Positions 13,248 to 25,240 of a DNA stretch of 64,000 nt are shown here, in pieces. The position numbers and the translations under genes are program-made. The first letter of the stretch is position 1; the number at the start of each line of letters is the position of its first letter. Origin of the DNA: Viscum album (Eukaryota > Streptophyta > Magnoliopsida > Santalales > Viscaceae); the NCBI GenBank assembly GCA_963277665.1, contig OY728152.1:1186384357-1186448356 (forward strand). Direction: 5' to 3'. The notes beneath the pieces are model-generated. The model saw only the letters and a program-made list of their open reading frames with translations, was not told where the DNA came from and made no database searches.

Positions 13248-15237
13248 GGGAATTACATCCTTGCAATTTTAAAATTGGGCTCATAAACATCATTAAATGT
13301 CCCACTTCAGAATAAGAGTCAATAAATATATGACTTAAAAATAATGAAATAGAAGTACAATGGTCACCTGAGATAACACATACTAGGATTCCATGTAGGA
13401 AATAACCGATTTGTATGATAAACATTATGTTAATTTCGGATAGTGGGTGATTGAAAAAATAACTCGTAGAATGTTAAAATTAAGAAAACCACAAACATGT
13501 GGCAGGTTAAATGGTCTTTGATTCCCTAGAAAAAAAAGTAATCATATATCATTTTTTGTTTAATGTTCTCTTTTAAAAATTTATATAACTTATTAATGAG
13601 ATCGACTATGAACATAAGGAAATATACAAAAATTTCAAGTAGAGTTTCATCCTATAATAAGATTCTACCAAAAAAGTCATATTTTCTCCTAACGATGAGT
13701 TTTCAAGATTATATGGTAACACCTGAAATGTTATAATGAACAACTAGATAATCAAGTAATCCACAAAATATGAACTACATATTTCCCATGTCTTTAGAAA
13801 TTATCCAAAACCAAAATGGTTAGTACAAGATTAGATAATCCCCAAAAGGTTAATCTTTTATAAAATTAAATACTACTCTTAATCACCAACAATTAACAAA
13901 CACTTCCCAAAGATCAACAATGACCATTAAATATAAAATTTTCATTAAAATTTCATCAAAATATTCCAACTATGATTGAAACCCCAAACACAGAAGTATT
14001 TGAAAACATAGTCTTCCAAAAAAATCTTAACATTATCTCCAAATAACATTGATTACTCTTAATGTCTCATACTGAAATTTAATTATGATAATTACATATT
14101 CACTATTATTGTTTAACCAATTCCCTAAATAACCCAAATCCCCAAATTTCCACAAAAAAACCAAGTTTCATAAAAAATAAAATATCAAACATTACACCAC
14201 CAATAAAATCCCATAGTATATTATTTTCATTAGGCATATCTTGTTTCCCAAATAGAGAGAACGTCTTCCAATATAACATTTATCATTTAATAAAAAAAAT
14301 AATTTTCTTATACTAAGGATTTCCATATAATAAAACATAAGTTCCCAAAAGTAACTTATTCTCGATCCATAAAATCATTTAACTAATAATTAGTAGTCAT
14401 AATAACCAAAGTATTTACGTTGTCCAGTGGTAAGCGATAAATCTCAATCACACAATGGTTGTGGTTTCGATTCCCACAGCTTTTTCATACGTAACGGGTT
14501 GTCAGACAGTCTGCATGTTGTCCTTTTTCAAAAAAATATATAATTTTATAACATTCCAAAAAATGAGATAATTTTTTCAAAAAAAACCATATCATATTTT
14601 AACCAAAATGTTGTATCATACCTCTAAATTTCATCCCAAAAATTAATAACCTATAGTTGCCTCAAATTCAAGGATCATATAAACCAAAATGGTACATTAT
14701 AACTATATCATAAAAGGAAAGATAATTCTTCCTTGAATAAAATTTTAAAAATCATTCATCAAGTTTAAACATACAAGAAATAGTCTTCCAATGTAATCTA
14801 ATCATTAATATATTTAAAAATATCATCATCCAAATATCAAACCTATCTCTTAAATTCATAAAATGTAGACATCATAATCATCATACATTCTGCCAGATCC
14901 TTTATCCATGTCTTTCCACCTTATACTTTTATACTTCATTCATACAAAGAAAATTATTCATAATGTCCTTTGATTTCAGTACTATGAAACCAAGAGCTAC
15001 AAGATAATACAAAACATTATTAAGTCATTTTCAGTTTCCGTATCTTCAATTAGAATGGCATTATAAATTGGTAAACATATATTTCTACGATCCAACAAAT
15101 CCCATTCCCAAACCATCTTCATAAGAGATATATTTTTATAATGTACATTCACAGCAAATTTAAAACATTCAATTATTCCTTCAGTAATAACTTCATTCCC
15201 TTTCCTAGAGTTCACAAGACGCTTCTGTTTTTTCATG
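13248..15237 (-). other. Element 2 interior, no recognised coding domain
   Basis: About 2 kb of AT-rich interior sequence. I searched both strands for protease, reverse transcriptase, RNase H and integrase motifs and saw none. A minus-strand frame at 14,997-15,260 follows the gag zinc-knuckle region but in a different frame, and I do not recognise its product. A possible SINE lies at about 14,415-14,535. In a complete element pol would need roughly twice this length, so most of it is missing rather than only decayed. Confidence 0.6.
14415..14535 (+). repeat. tRNA-derived SINE-like sequence (or tRNA pseudogene)
   Basis: An RNA polymerase III A-box-like TTGTCCAGTGG (14,420-14,430) is followed 33 bp later by a B-box-like GTTTCGATTCC (14,464-14,474). 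Around the B box, GTGG and CCAC can pair as a T-stem with a TTCGATT loop. No convincing anticodon stem or acceptor stem is seen, so a working tRNA is unlikely. A short unrelated tail ending in TTGTCCTTTTTC and an A run (about 14,530) suits a plant SINE of about 120 bp. The segment is less AT-rich than its surroundings. Flanking duplications were not identified. Confidence 0.5.
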
Positions 15238-15333
15238 TCATGTTCTTGCTTAATGACCATAATTACGACATCTATAGAATCTTCCTGTCCCTTTGAATTG
15301 TTTTCCTAGGTGTCTGATTCCGCAAACTTGACA
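15238..15333 (-). pseudogene. Element 2 gag relic: double zinc-knuckle region
   Basis: Read on the minus strand, this encodes CQVCGIRHLGKQ, then FKGTGRFYRCRNYGH, then a stop and ART. It follows the plant gypsy Gag signature C-x2-C-G-x2-H-x-G ... Y-x-C-x3-GH-x-AR-x-C, the nucleic-acid-binding part of the nucleocapsid. One expected Cys has become Phe and the last one is a stop (TGA). Only about 470 bp separate it from the primer site, too little for a full capsid domain, so gag is truncated as well as broken. No protease follows that I can support. Confidence 0.7.
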
Positions 15334-15798
15334 CATAGGTTATTGAATATACATACCATTATGGTTATCACATGTACTCCCATTGGGATTCATTTCTCTC
15401 ACACACGATTCCTTATAAAAATCACTATGGTTCAGGTGGCCAATAATGACTGTAGAATGTTCATTGAGATCAATCACAAGTTTTTTTATTATAGCTCTCA
15501 TTCTATTTGATTGTTTGTTTAGAAATTTGTCACCTTTTTCTTCACATCCATTGTTACATTGGTGCCTAATATATTCATCATTTTACTAAAACCAAAATGT
15601 TTAGTGTGAGTATATCAGTAAAAACATTATATAATATCCTATTAGAAGATTAAAAACTATGGTATACATATTCATGTTATCCTAAACATATTTAATTTAT
15701 CTAAAATAACATTGATTATTTCTAAAATTTTAACGAATATCTTTTTGTCACATTTTCTTAAATAACACAATACCCTCTAAAGTTATCTATAATGGACA

Positions 15799-15807
15799 TT
15801 GATACAA
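15799..15807 (-). other. Primer-binding site of element 2 (degenerate)
   Basis: The minus strand reads TTGTATCAATG, close to TGGTATCAGAG, the complement of the plant initiator Met-tRNA 3' end, three bases from the LTR edge. Confidence 0.6.
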
Positions 15808-15809
15808 AC

Positions 15810-17647
15810 TTTAATTCCCTAGTCTTAAAACATTACATAATCATGAGTTAAATCAAGATTTAAAATTGAGGACCTTTTCATGTTTAGTGTTTTATAGAAT
15901 TAGGCGATAACTATTACATTAAATCTAACATATTACAATATAGATACTTTTACTCGCTATAAATAAAAATAAAAACTATTAAAATAAAACATGAATTCTT
16001 TTACTGATATAAATTTTCATCAATTCATCCTTTCCCTTACCCTTCCTTATAACTTTAAAATACATCTCAAAAAATTAGGATTAGTATAAAAAGCTCGGTT
16101 TGGGTTATAAAATGAAGAATGAAAACATGATTCCATCAATATATATGAAACATAATCTCTTTAACATAACTCATGAAATCATAATATTTATTAATAACAT
16201 ATAGAAATGATAAATCACAAAGGTAACTTACAGAATCCATAACATACATTATAGCGTTCATTGTTACGTATAGAGTTACATTTGGAATACCCATCGTGGT
16301 ATTTTCTGTAAATCTCTTAGAAGAATGATTAATGTTTACCTCTATCATGTTACCCAATACATTGGAGAGAAATCTCAAGATCACCTATGCTAGTTTTATC
16401 ATGGAACCACTAGTATACATAAACAATTACCAAGGACAATAATCTAATCATAACACATGAATAAGCAGAAATGAAAGATAAAATTTCCATATTGCAATCA
16501 CAATATAAAATATTAATATATTTACATAATTAATCCATTCCCTAAACTATTTTCATTTCCAAAATACATACAAATGTGTGTATGGTATTAATTTTCTTTT
16601 TATAAACATTGCAGCTTGTTTAGGATGCCAACTATCAAATAATGCTCGTAGTGGCAGAAATGTTGTTGTCGCCATGTAAAGTAAAAAGAAATTTTCTTTT
16701 TGTTGTTTAGTGAAATGACTCGTAGAGAAATGATTACCATTGAATGAAAATAAATGTCAATGGGGTTAATACACTGTATAATGGAAATTTGTGTATAAAT
16801 CAAAGTATTCCTCAATAAAAGGAGATTGACAGGAATTCCCTTTCCTCGTGTCTGACTTGGCACATTCGTTATTTAATATCATGAATAATAAACAAATGTT
16901 AATTTATACTCCTTTCATAACCTTTTCCAATTTTATTACTCCTTTTATATAACTTATTACCAATTTATAAACAATATATAATCATATGAGTTAATAATGG
17001 TTGGTTTGTCAATATTTGGTACATGATTTAAAAATGATCTTATAATTACAAGATGTCCATGTGGTCAAAAGTAAATTAAATTTTGAATGTTATTCATTAT
17101 TTTGATATCACATATATCATATATATATCCAGTATATATATTTATTAATAATAGTTCATATCATTGGTGATAAGAAATGAAATTCATAGTTCATGGAGAC
17201 GGTAATCCATAAAAACACATGAATTCTACTTTCATTTATATTTTGTATTTAATTGAATTAAAACATAATGAAAAATAGGTATATTATAATTATAGTATAA
17301 AATCATATATAATTTCACTAACTCAATCCATTATACAATCCATGTATGGAATGAATGAGTCATATCACCTTGAGGGGTGGTAGTCCACATTTCCTCAAAT
17401 GAAGTTGTCGTATTTAGCCCTTAGGAAAACAAATAAAAGTATGTTATAAATGAAAAATACAGAAGCATTGGGACCATACAAATATAATATATATCAAATA
17501 TAAATGATGTTCCATCATAATGGACACCATGAGAGGTGGTAGGAGATTATTGAACGATCATTTTTTTGTGAGGCAGCAGTTCGCCATCCACATAAATAGT
17601 ATGTTCATATCCATTGGATGAAGGTGTATGGAATTTTTGTTCGAATA
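15810..17647 (-). repeat. Element 2 right LTR, part a (before element 3)
   Basis: It matches 9,241-11,081 of the left LTR. Its last five bases, GAATA, are the target site of element 3. It carries three copies of the motif array at about 17,190, 17,357 and 17,555. Confidence 0.85.
17643..17647. repeat. Target-site duplication of element 3, left copy
   Basis: GAATA, repeated exactly at 28,920-28,924. Confidence 0.9.
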
Positions 17648-18851
17648 TTTAAAGACCCATAATTTCAATGTAAATATTGTTTTAAAATAAATGGGAATTT
17701 TTTATGTCGGAAAAATTTGACGGCGCGTAATTCTGAGGCCCGGAGCGCCCAGAATGAATTTATGAACATTATTTCGGATATGTTTAGCAAACATACAATC
17801 GTGTTTTTACAACTATTGAACTGGTGCTCAGAATTGAAATCTGAGGACAACGTTGAACTCATAGCGCTTTTATTCTCATAAGAAGACGTTCTCCTCAACA
17901 GTAGTTGGTCGAGGGTGAATGTTAATTTTTTTGTTTTTGTAGAAATAATAAAATAAAAAAATCAGAAATTTTATTTTATTTTTTAAAACCTCAATCTGTA
18001 TGTTGAGAAGTAAGAACCACCAGACCTTAACCTCCCATGGGAGGTTATGGTGGTGGGTAGCACCCGAGCCTATCCCCCACGCGAGGTTATTGTGGTGGGG
18101 ACCACCCAAGGTATAAACCTCTCACCTTCCTCATTAAATTTGGGAGAGCCTCTTCAACTCCTCCAATATTAATTGTTCCAAACCTCCTCCACAATAATTA
18201 AGACAACACACCACATTAATTGTGCCAACCTATGAGATTAATTAACCCAATTTGAATTATATTCCAACAAACATAATAGACCACATAATCTATTATTTTA
18301 GGGATACCATTTCATTTTTGTGGAATTGGTAGAGGAGGTGCATTGGGAGAAAAGATCTCCAATGAAGATGCCAACAAAGAATACCTCTACTTTGATGATT
18401 TCTTCTCCAAACTCCATCGAAGGATCTCTAATGACGCACGAACCAAAAATCATGGAAAATGCTGATGACACTGACGTCCATCATTTCCCAATGATTCGTC
18501 TTCTTCCTCCAACGTGCGACGTTTTCTTGTACGATGAATCAATGTTCGTACTTCCTTCTCCTACCAACATCAATGAACAACCCGAGGTAGGGGTTTATTT
18601 ATAAGTGATTTTATATTCACATGTTCATCCCTCCAAAATCAATAAATTCAGATCAACTCTCAATTTTAGATTGACCCGCTAATGTTTTTGTTTTGAGGTA
18701 TTTAAGAATGTTTAATTGTGGTAGACTAAAGGGAGGTTGTTTTAATTATTCCCCTTAACCATGGTTAATATCTAGTGATTCATGTATAATAGCATCCTAT
18801 TACCACTCCAATGCAGAGAGTGCGGGCCAAACTAACATGGCCCGTACTCTC

Positions 18852-18859
18852 TATAAATA
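18852..18859 (+). promoter_or_regulatory. Candidate TATA box of element 3 LTR promoter
   Basis: TATAAATA follows an imperfect GAGAGTGCGGGCC / CCCGTACTCTC repeat. At the equivalent place in the right LTR (about 26,820-26,840) the TATA-like sequence is absent. Position within the LTR suits a U3 promoter, but activity cannot be judged. Confidence 0.35.
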
Positions 18860-18975
18860 TTATGTTGAATTATGGTGTTATTCATGATGGTGGAGGATGG
18901 AGACCAACTAAAAAGTGTCACGAGAATAGAAATCAGCACCTCCACTGGCCGTGATGAAGGCAACAACGCAATAGT

Positions 18976-19218
18976 GCCGCCCTGCGACCAACGTCGCCGC
19001 CCTGCGACCACCGTTGCCACCCTGCGACCTTTGCTCCGTCCGCGGCCACCGCCGCCGTCCACGGCTCCGCACTACCCCAGGGCCGATCCAACGCCCTACG
19101 GGAGGACCGCCACCCCGCAGCTTGACCACCGCCCCGTGGCTGGACCACCCTCATGGTCGGACCATCACCCCGTGGCTGGATCGTCACCCCTTGATCATGC
19201 ACCATCCTCGGTCATGCC
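18976..19218. repeat. GC-rich 19-bp minisatellite in element 3 left LTR
   Basis: First about three copies of a 19-20-bp unit around GCCGCCCTGCGACCA (18,976-19,035). Then, from about 19,082, six to seven copies of a 19-bp unit like GGACCACCGCCCCGTGGCC. The right LTR has about thirteen copies at 27,038-27,283. Confidence 0.8.
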
Positions 19219-19848
19219 ACCATGGGCCTCGCCAAGCTGCCATGTGCCCTCACAAAACCCCTCAGTCGACCCTCCCCTGGAGCAGCCTTGCGGCCCTCGC
19301 AGCTAGATGGGCCGAACCCAGCAGTCCATGCCACTCATCGGGCTGGGCGGAACCAAACAGGTCCGGCATGGTCGGGCCCGGTCGGTCCGACCAGGTCGGA
19401 CTGGACCTAGGCCCACTACGACCCATTTACAATCTCTTAGTCATAACTTTGGCATTGGGCTTCCATTTGACGAACTGTCATCAGCTTCAGAAATCATGGA
19501 GTGTATTGGTCCCTTTGAGTATAACCCACTAGATTTTTGGATTATGATGGGAAACAAACAGGTTTGATCGATCACAAATCCAATCGGGCCCTCGGGACTA
19601 AAAGGCTAATAACTCATAGACTGGGTGTCTGATTGACATGTCGTCTATTATGTGGACACCACTATGATGTGATGAACCATTGAGGTACATCTACATGGTA
19701 CTTTTTGGTAGTTGGAGTATCTACTAGTAGCACATGGAGCGGATCCTCCTAGAGACGAGTGAGCATAGTACGAGAACCTAGTAGCTGGATGAGACTTGAT
19801 GACTGCTGACCATCACGACTCGGAGTTACTAAACTAGCCTAGTGGCGT

Positions 19849-20078
19849 GCACCTTTGTGATGTGGTAGACCCAAGATAATCGATAGGAGGAGTACCTCAG
19901 TAGGGCATGAGGGGGAGTGCCTTGGTGACACAGTAGACCCTAGGTGGGTATTGACATGGTGACGTGGTAGACCCATGGTACTCGATAGGTGGAGGACCTC
20001 AATAGTCCTAGGTTAGTGGGAAGTGCCTCTTTGTGATTCGGTAGGCCCACTATAACTAATAGAGGAGGATTTCTCTAG
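19849..20078. repeat. Composite tandem repeat in element 3 left LTR
   Basis: Four copies of a core like TTGGTGACGTGGTAGACCCA, alternately followed by a long and a short spacer, so that two cores make a unit of about 105 bp. The right LTR counterpart (27,905-28,150) has five cores. Confidence 0.7.
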
Positions 20079-20822
20079 CAGCTGAGGTGTTCAATGTTGT
20101 GGCTAGGAATGTTACTTGATACTACCCCTAGAAAAAATCATGGTGTGAGCTGAGTCAGTATCTATATGTTTTCCTCATGATTGAGATGGATTACATGATA
20201 ACATAGGTATATGTATGGACATATACCTAAGTAGGGTAATCTGTTGATTTCATACATTTTGGACTATCCTCGGTGGATTTTGTGAGACCATGAGGGTCTC
20301 GGGGTCCCTATTGAGCATCGTTATACTCACCCCTGCATGGGCTATGTCTGTAACTTTTTTTGTTGGTTGCAGATGATGGACAATGCAGACTGATGCTGAG
20401 AGTACTAGTACTCGATCGTTCCCTGAGGGGGAACATACGGCGTGATGGTATGCATAGGAGAAAGGAGGACGTGGAGTGATGAGGAGGTGATTTGTACCTG
20501 CCCTTCTTGTTGGAACCTCGTATGATGATCTAGTAGCAGTTTATCCCTATCTTTATTTGTATTGTATATCATTTGTACTTGTACTATTAGTGTTGGGCTT
20601 GTATTCTGAAACCCTTTTTAATTCAGCACACTTTTTACTATACATTTGACTTTTGTTCGTATAATGTTGTGTGATTGATTGTGTGTGTTTATAGGTTATA
20701 AAGCCATTGCCTTCCTAGTTTTAGAGAATACGCCTTTGTCACTAGTCGCGAGCCCCTGGCCTATAGAAGGCGATTTTGGGGTTACCTAGAGCACATGCCC
20801 TAGGGGATGGGTCGTGACATAT

Positions 20823-20834
20823 TGGTATCTAAGG
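20823..20834 (+). other. Primer-binding site of element 3
   Basis: TGGTATCTAAGG, three bases after the LTR end, is close to TGGTATCAGAGC, the complement of the plant initiator Met-tRNA 3' end. Confidence 0.75.
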
Positions 20835-21098
20835 AGTCAGTTAAATCAAAGAATTAGCACTCTGATGTTTTCTATGAAGAAATAATGTTATGGGTAAAGA
20901 GTTCGGTTTTCAGTTTATGGGGTCCAGTGATGGTGAGGCGGTCGGCGTATCCATACATCAAGACCATGACTTCTTATTTCAGACTCAGTGCACGATAACA
21001 CTAATTACATGTGTGTTTCCAAGAGTTTTCATTGATATCTTTTGAGTCACCTCACCACGTATAACTTATTAACCATAGCACACCTGTTTCTTTTTAGG
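20835..21098 (+). other. Element 3 5' untranslated leader
   Basis: Sequence between primer site and the first gag ATG. No feature is recognised. Confidence 0.6.
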
Positions 21099-22060
21099 AT
21101 GGATCCACACAAATATCTGGCTAGGGTTCTGAGAGTTGTATGCACTGATAGCCCACTGAACGATGAGGCCTTGGTGCAGGTCCCTTTTGCAGTAGAGGCA
21201 CCAATGGAGGAACCAGTGGTACCACTCCTTGTTGGGCCCCCGAATCCACCATCCCCAGCAGCAGATGGTGCATGCCGCTTGAGCGCGTTGCATGATTTCT
21301 AGCGCAAGAGGTTACCCAGGATCAAAGGATAGAGGGACCCATAGGCAACTGCAGATTGGATGGAGGCTGTAGTGAGAGTCTTTCGAATGGTAGGGACTCT
21401 ATCTGATTTGATGGTGATCATTGTCTCCAGCCTTCTATAGGCTGCAGCAGGAAGATGGAGGATCATGATGCTCTAGGTTCACAATGAGTTGATACTTCTC
21501 AGGGCAGACTTCGTGACCATGTTTCATGCAGAGTGTGTCCAAAAAACTCATCGTATAGTGCACATACAAGAGCATCTTAATCTACAGTAGGGCAGCAAGA
21601 CTATAGCTCAGTACTCAGAGAGGATCACTGAACTCTCATGTTACTCCCCCTATATGGTGCGGGATCCTTTATTCCAGGCCTGGACATTCAATCAGGGGCT
21701 CATGCTAGAGATTAGGGCATCAATGATCTCACTCTGCATCCCGTCATAGGTGGGGGTGTTAAAGAGATACCTCTTGATGGAGAGTTTCCTTGCTGAGCAG
21801 TCACCAGCAGTGATACCCACTACCAGTCATCACGTATCGGAATCTTCTACAGCTAGCAGGAGAAAATCATCATAGAGGTCCACATGGACTAGACCTACAT
21901 GCCGATTGATGCATAACTCAATGTTGGTTGTGCGGGGCACCTGAGGTTGTGCCAATTATAACAAGAGTGGGTAGTGTCTCACATGCGACGGGAACAGTCA
22001 CATGGCTCGTGACTGTCCATCCTATAATGGAGAAGATTAGCATATGGTATAAGGACTGCC
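21099..22060 (+). pseudogene. Element 3 gag (capsid/nucleocapsid), broken
   Basis: The ATG at 21,099 opens a frame beginning MDPHKYLARVLRV, about 68 codons to a stop at 21,300, with a Pro-rich stretch. Beyond it gag continues only as fragments in shifting frames. At about 21,948-21,990 a zinc-knuckle remnant reads C-A-N-Y-N-K-S-G-stop with a later Cys: one Cys has become Tyr and the His codon is a stop. Gag would have packaged the RNA in virus-like particles. The assignment rests on position, start and knuckle remnant, because the capsid core itself is not well conserved. Confidence 0.65.
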
Positions 22061-22229
22061 CAGGCAGAGATAGAGGTTCGACTAAGGAGGTTCACAAGGA
22101 GTAGGCAGACGTGGTAGAGGAGCTGGCTGATATGCTAGCGGTGGTATATGATGTGAGATGTTACCTCCACCATCGCCAAGAGGTCCACCCCGACCCTAGG
22201 GAGAATGTGGACAAGGGAGAGCTCATATC

Positions 22230-22620
22230 CATAAAGCTGAGGCCTACGATCATGGTCCTACGGAGATATTACGAGGTAAGATCTATGTCAACTCCACCTT
22301 AGTTGTAGTACTTATAGACATAGGTGCTAGTCATTCATTCATTTCCACTGTCCTCGTTCGGAGCTCTGAGATTCTGATGGAGCCGCTGGCTTTATCCTTA
22401 CAGCTAGAGACTCATATGGGAGCAGATTCGATGATTACGTATTGGTTTCGGTAGTGCAAGCATACTTTAGGAGGTGAGATCTTCGGCTGGGATCTCTTAG
22501 TAGAGGCATTGAGGCCATATGATGTCATCTTGTGTATGGACCGATTATCTAATTTCATTTCTCAGATTGACTATATTAGGCACAAGGTGCCCTGTGTTCA
22601 CATGGAATGGACCAGGTTTA
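22230..22620 (+). pseudogene. Element 3 aspartic protease, broken
   Basis: VLIDIGASHSFIS at 22,308-22,346 matches the retropepsin active-site loop. The usual D-T/S-G is D-I-G, and the Asp itself remains. A second block at about 22,485-22,600, LRPYDVILCMDRLS, matches the family's DVILGMDWLS motif. Stops interrupt the frame on both sides. The enzyme would have processed the Gag-Pol polyprotein. Confidence 0.8.
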
Positions 22621-22766
22621 CCATCACTGGTGAGAAGGGAGCCTTTACATGGTTTGATGGACATACCCAGAGGAGAGTGTAGCTGATCACTCATCATTAG
22701 GCTAGCCTAATCCTCAGAGATATTGGTGTGTAGAGTCCTAGGTATCCTGTAGTGGTGGACTAGTAC

Positions 22767-23500
22767 TTGGATTTTTTAATTGATGATGCCCCAGGTTTCC
22801 CTCCTCATATAGAGGTGGACTTTTACATTGACTTGTACCCCAGGATGACACCGATATCTACAAAAGAATATCGGATGGCTCCTGCAGAGCTTCATGAGCT
22901 TTGGGTACAACTAGAGGACTTTCTGGGGAGGGGATTCATTCGACCAAGTGTTTCTCCCTGGCCAGCCCCGATTCTGTTTTCCAGGAAGGTGGAAGGGAGT
23001 ATGAGGCTTTGTATTGATGATCAGTGCCTGAAATAGGTGGTCGTGAAGAACAATTACCCACTCTTGAGGATTTATGACATCATTGATCTGTTGAGGTGAT
23101 CATGGTGGTTCTCGTAGATATACCTTAGATCAGACTATCACTAGCTCAGTGTTCGATATGTGGATGTTAAGAAAACAACATTCAGATGTCATTATGGCCA
23201 TTATGAGTTCTTTTTTATTCCATTCGACATGACCAATTCTCCAGTAGTGTTCAAGGGACTCATGAAAAAGATCTTCCTTCCATACCATGGTCACTTCGTA
23301 ATATTTTTCATCGACGACATTCTGATCTACATTGCTATTGAGGAGGAGCATACCTATCATTTTTGGGTAGTACTGGACACACTCCGAGAGAACCAGCTTT
23401 ATGGTAAGCTCTCAAATATCCAGTTCTAGATCCAAGAGGGTAACATTCGGGGACATGTCATATTAGAGTTTGGAGTTGTGGTGGATCCAGTGATGATTGA
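22767..23500 (+). pseudogene. Element 3 reverse transcriptase, broken
   Basis: In order, this shows a proline-rich entry block with GFIRPSVSPWPAPILF (about 22,932-22,980), a decayed LCIDDQCLK block (family MCIDYRQLN), then VDVKKTTFRCHYGHYEFFF, and the catalytic FFIDDILIY near 23,310. The last keeps both Asp of the Y/F-x-D-D box. The frame is cut by stops at 23,035, around 23,100 and at 23,427. The catalytic box is therefore intact while the frame is not. This enzyme would copy the element RNA into DNA. Confidence 0.9.
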
Positions 23501-24085
23501 GATGGTACATGCATGGGAACCACCCAAGAGTGGGATGGAGGTATGGAGTTTCCTGGGTTTGAATGGATATTACTAGAGGTTTGTGACAAACATCTCCAGA
23601 GTTGCAACACCATTATCAGCATTTATGAAGAAGGGGTAACCCTTTGTTTGGTCGGAGAAATGCCAGTAGAGTTTTCAGGTGGTGAGGCAGAGGCTGACTA
23701 CTTCCCCCTTATTGAGGCATCCAAAGTAGGGCATATGGTACTTAGTCTACTGCGATGAATCCGGGACCAGAATCAGATGTGTACTAATTCAGGTGTGAGT
23801 AGTGATCACATATGTTTCTGGATAGCTAATAAACCATGTAGAGAGCTATGCTACCCATTACCTTGAATTAGTAGAAGTGGTCTTCTCTTTTATGATTTTA
23901 CAGAACTATCTAATGGTCGAATGTTTTAAAGTGTACTCTGATCACAAGAGTCTCTGGTATATCTTCTCTCAGATGGAGTTGAACATGAGACAACAATGTC
24001 GGCATGAGTTCCTCAAAAACTATGACTTAGAGATATTTTATACCCCTGAGAAGTGGAAAGTTGTAGCAGATGCACTCTAAAAGAG
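23501..24085 (+). pseudogene. Element 3 RNase H, broken
   Basis: Fragments match the gypsy RNase H: a YCDESGTR-like block near 23,748 (family YSDASG), THYLELVEVVFSF near 23,855, and VYSDHKSLWYIFSQMELNMR at 23,935-23,990. A final EKWKVVADAL (family GKANVVADAL) precedes a stop at 24,078. Candidate acidic catalytic residues are still visible. Several stops and at least one frame change occur. Confidence 0.85.
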
Positions 24086-25240
24086 GTATGGTATATAGCT
24101 TCTTTGTGAGGCCATAGAGCAGCTGGCTATATTACAGATATCCATTGTGGATAGAGATGGAGCATATTTCCTTCAGTATCTTACAGTCACTCCCCCACTT
24201 CTTCAGCGAGTCAGGGAGGTGCATCATGGGGACGTTTACTGTGGGGCACGTCATGGTCAACTATCCACAGGATTGGAACCTGGTGGATTTTCTGATGGTG
24301 GGGAGAACATCATTTTTTTGGAGGACATACCATGGTACTAGTGTCACTTCGGGAGGAAGTGTTGAGGGAGTTCAACACATCTACTTTAGTAGTACATCCA
24401 TGAGTTCTTAAGAGGTATCAGGACCTCCGACGACAACACTGGTAGCCGGGAATGAAGAAAGAAGTTGCTAAGAATTTCTATCGATGCCTCCCTTGCCAGC
24501 ACGTGAAGGAGAAGCATTACGTACCAGCAAGCTTGGTTCAGCTCTTAGAGTTCCCAGAGTGGAATTGGGATGGGATATCCATATACTTTGTGATAGGACT
24601 TCCACATACATCCAATGGTCATGACTCTATCTGGGTGATCATTGACCGACTCACCCAGTCAGCCCACTTACAACCGATTACAGAGATGGGTTCAATAGAG
24701 GGCTTGGGATGCCTCTGTGTGTAGGAGATTGTGAGATTTCATGGAGTATCTTTGACAATTTTCTCTGATCGTGATGCACGTTTTACATCCTAGCTATGGA
24801 AGGGTTTGTAAGAGGCTTTCAGGATGTAGCTTTGTTTGAGCACCGCCTTTCATTCTCAGACAAATGGTCAGACTGAGCAGACCATTCAGACCCTTGAGGA
24901 CATGTTGTATTCTTCTTTCCTTGACTCCAGCCACATATGGGAGGATCAATTTCCTTTGGTGGTGTTTGTGTACAAAAACACCTATCACTACACCATGGGG
25001 ATGTTACCTTTCGAGGTGTTGTATAGGCAACCTTGCAGATCACCTCTATACTAGATTGACCAAGGGGACTCAACACTAGTGGGACCAGAGATGGTACGGG
25101 CTACCAAAGAGAAGTTGTAGATCATCAAGGAGTACATGAATACTGCACAGTGCAGGCCGAAGTCGTATGTAGATAAGGGGCAGAGACATCTAGAGTTCAA
25201 GGATGTAGACCATGTCTTTCTAAGGGTCACACCTTGAATA
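24086..25240 (+). pseudogene. Element 3 integrase, broken
   Basis: The zinc-binding part is visible as PGMKKEVAKNFYRCLPCQHV (about 24,450-24,510), with the C-x2-C of the HHCC finger. The catalytic core follows: GISIYFVIGLPHT, where the first catalytic Asp (family MDF) is Tyr; FSDRDARFTS near 24,766 with the second Asp; and FHSQTNGQTEQTIQTLEDML near 24,850-24,905 with the Glu. FEVLYRQPCRSPL follows at about 25,012. Loss of the first Asp would abolish strand transfer even in an open frame. Stops interrupt the region repeatedly. Confidence 0.9.

Larger units (their letters stand above)
17648..20819 (+). repeat. Element 3 left (5') LTR
   Basis: It is 3,172 bp long. It starts TTTAAAGACCC (right copy TGCAAAGACCC) and ends GGTCGTGACA next to the primer site. 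It contains a GC-rich segment at about 18,900-19,420 with a 19-bp array, a second array at 19,849-20,078, and a candidate TATA box at 18,852. Overlapping frames on both strands of the GC-rich part (for example 18,872-19,306 plus and 18,933-19,205 minus) come from the repeat and base composition and are not called as genes. Confidence 0.92.

Noticed and set aside
14415..14490. Functional tRNA gene
   Set aside because: Promoter boxes fit, but no acceptor stem and no sound anticodon arm could be drawn. Called SINE-like instead.
18832..19567. Several overlapping Pro/Arg-rich frames on both strands
   Set aside because: They coincide with the GC-rich minisatellite inside the LTR of element 3. High GC with few stop codons explains open frames on both strands, and none resembles a known protein.
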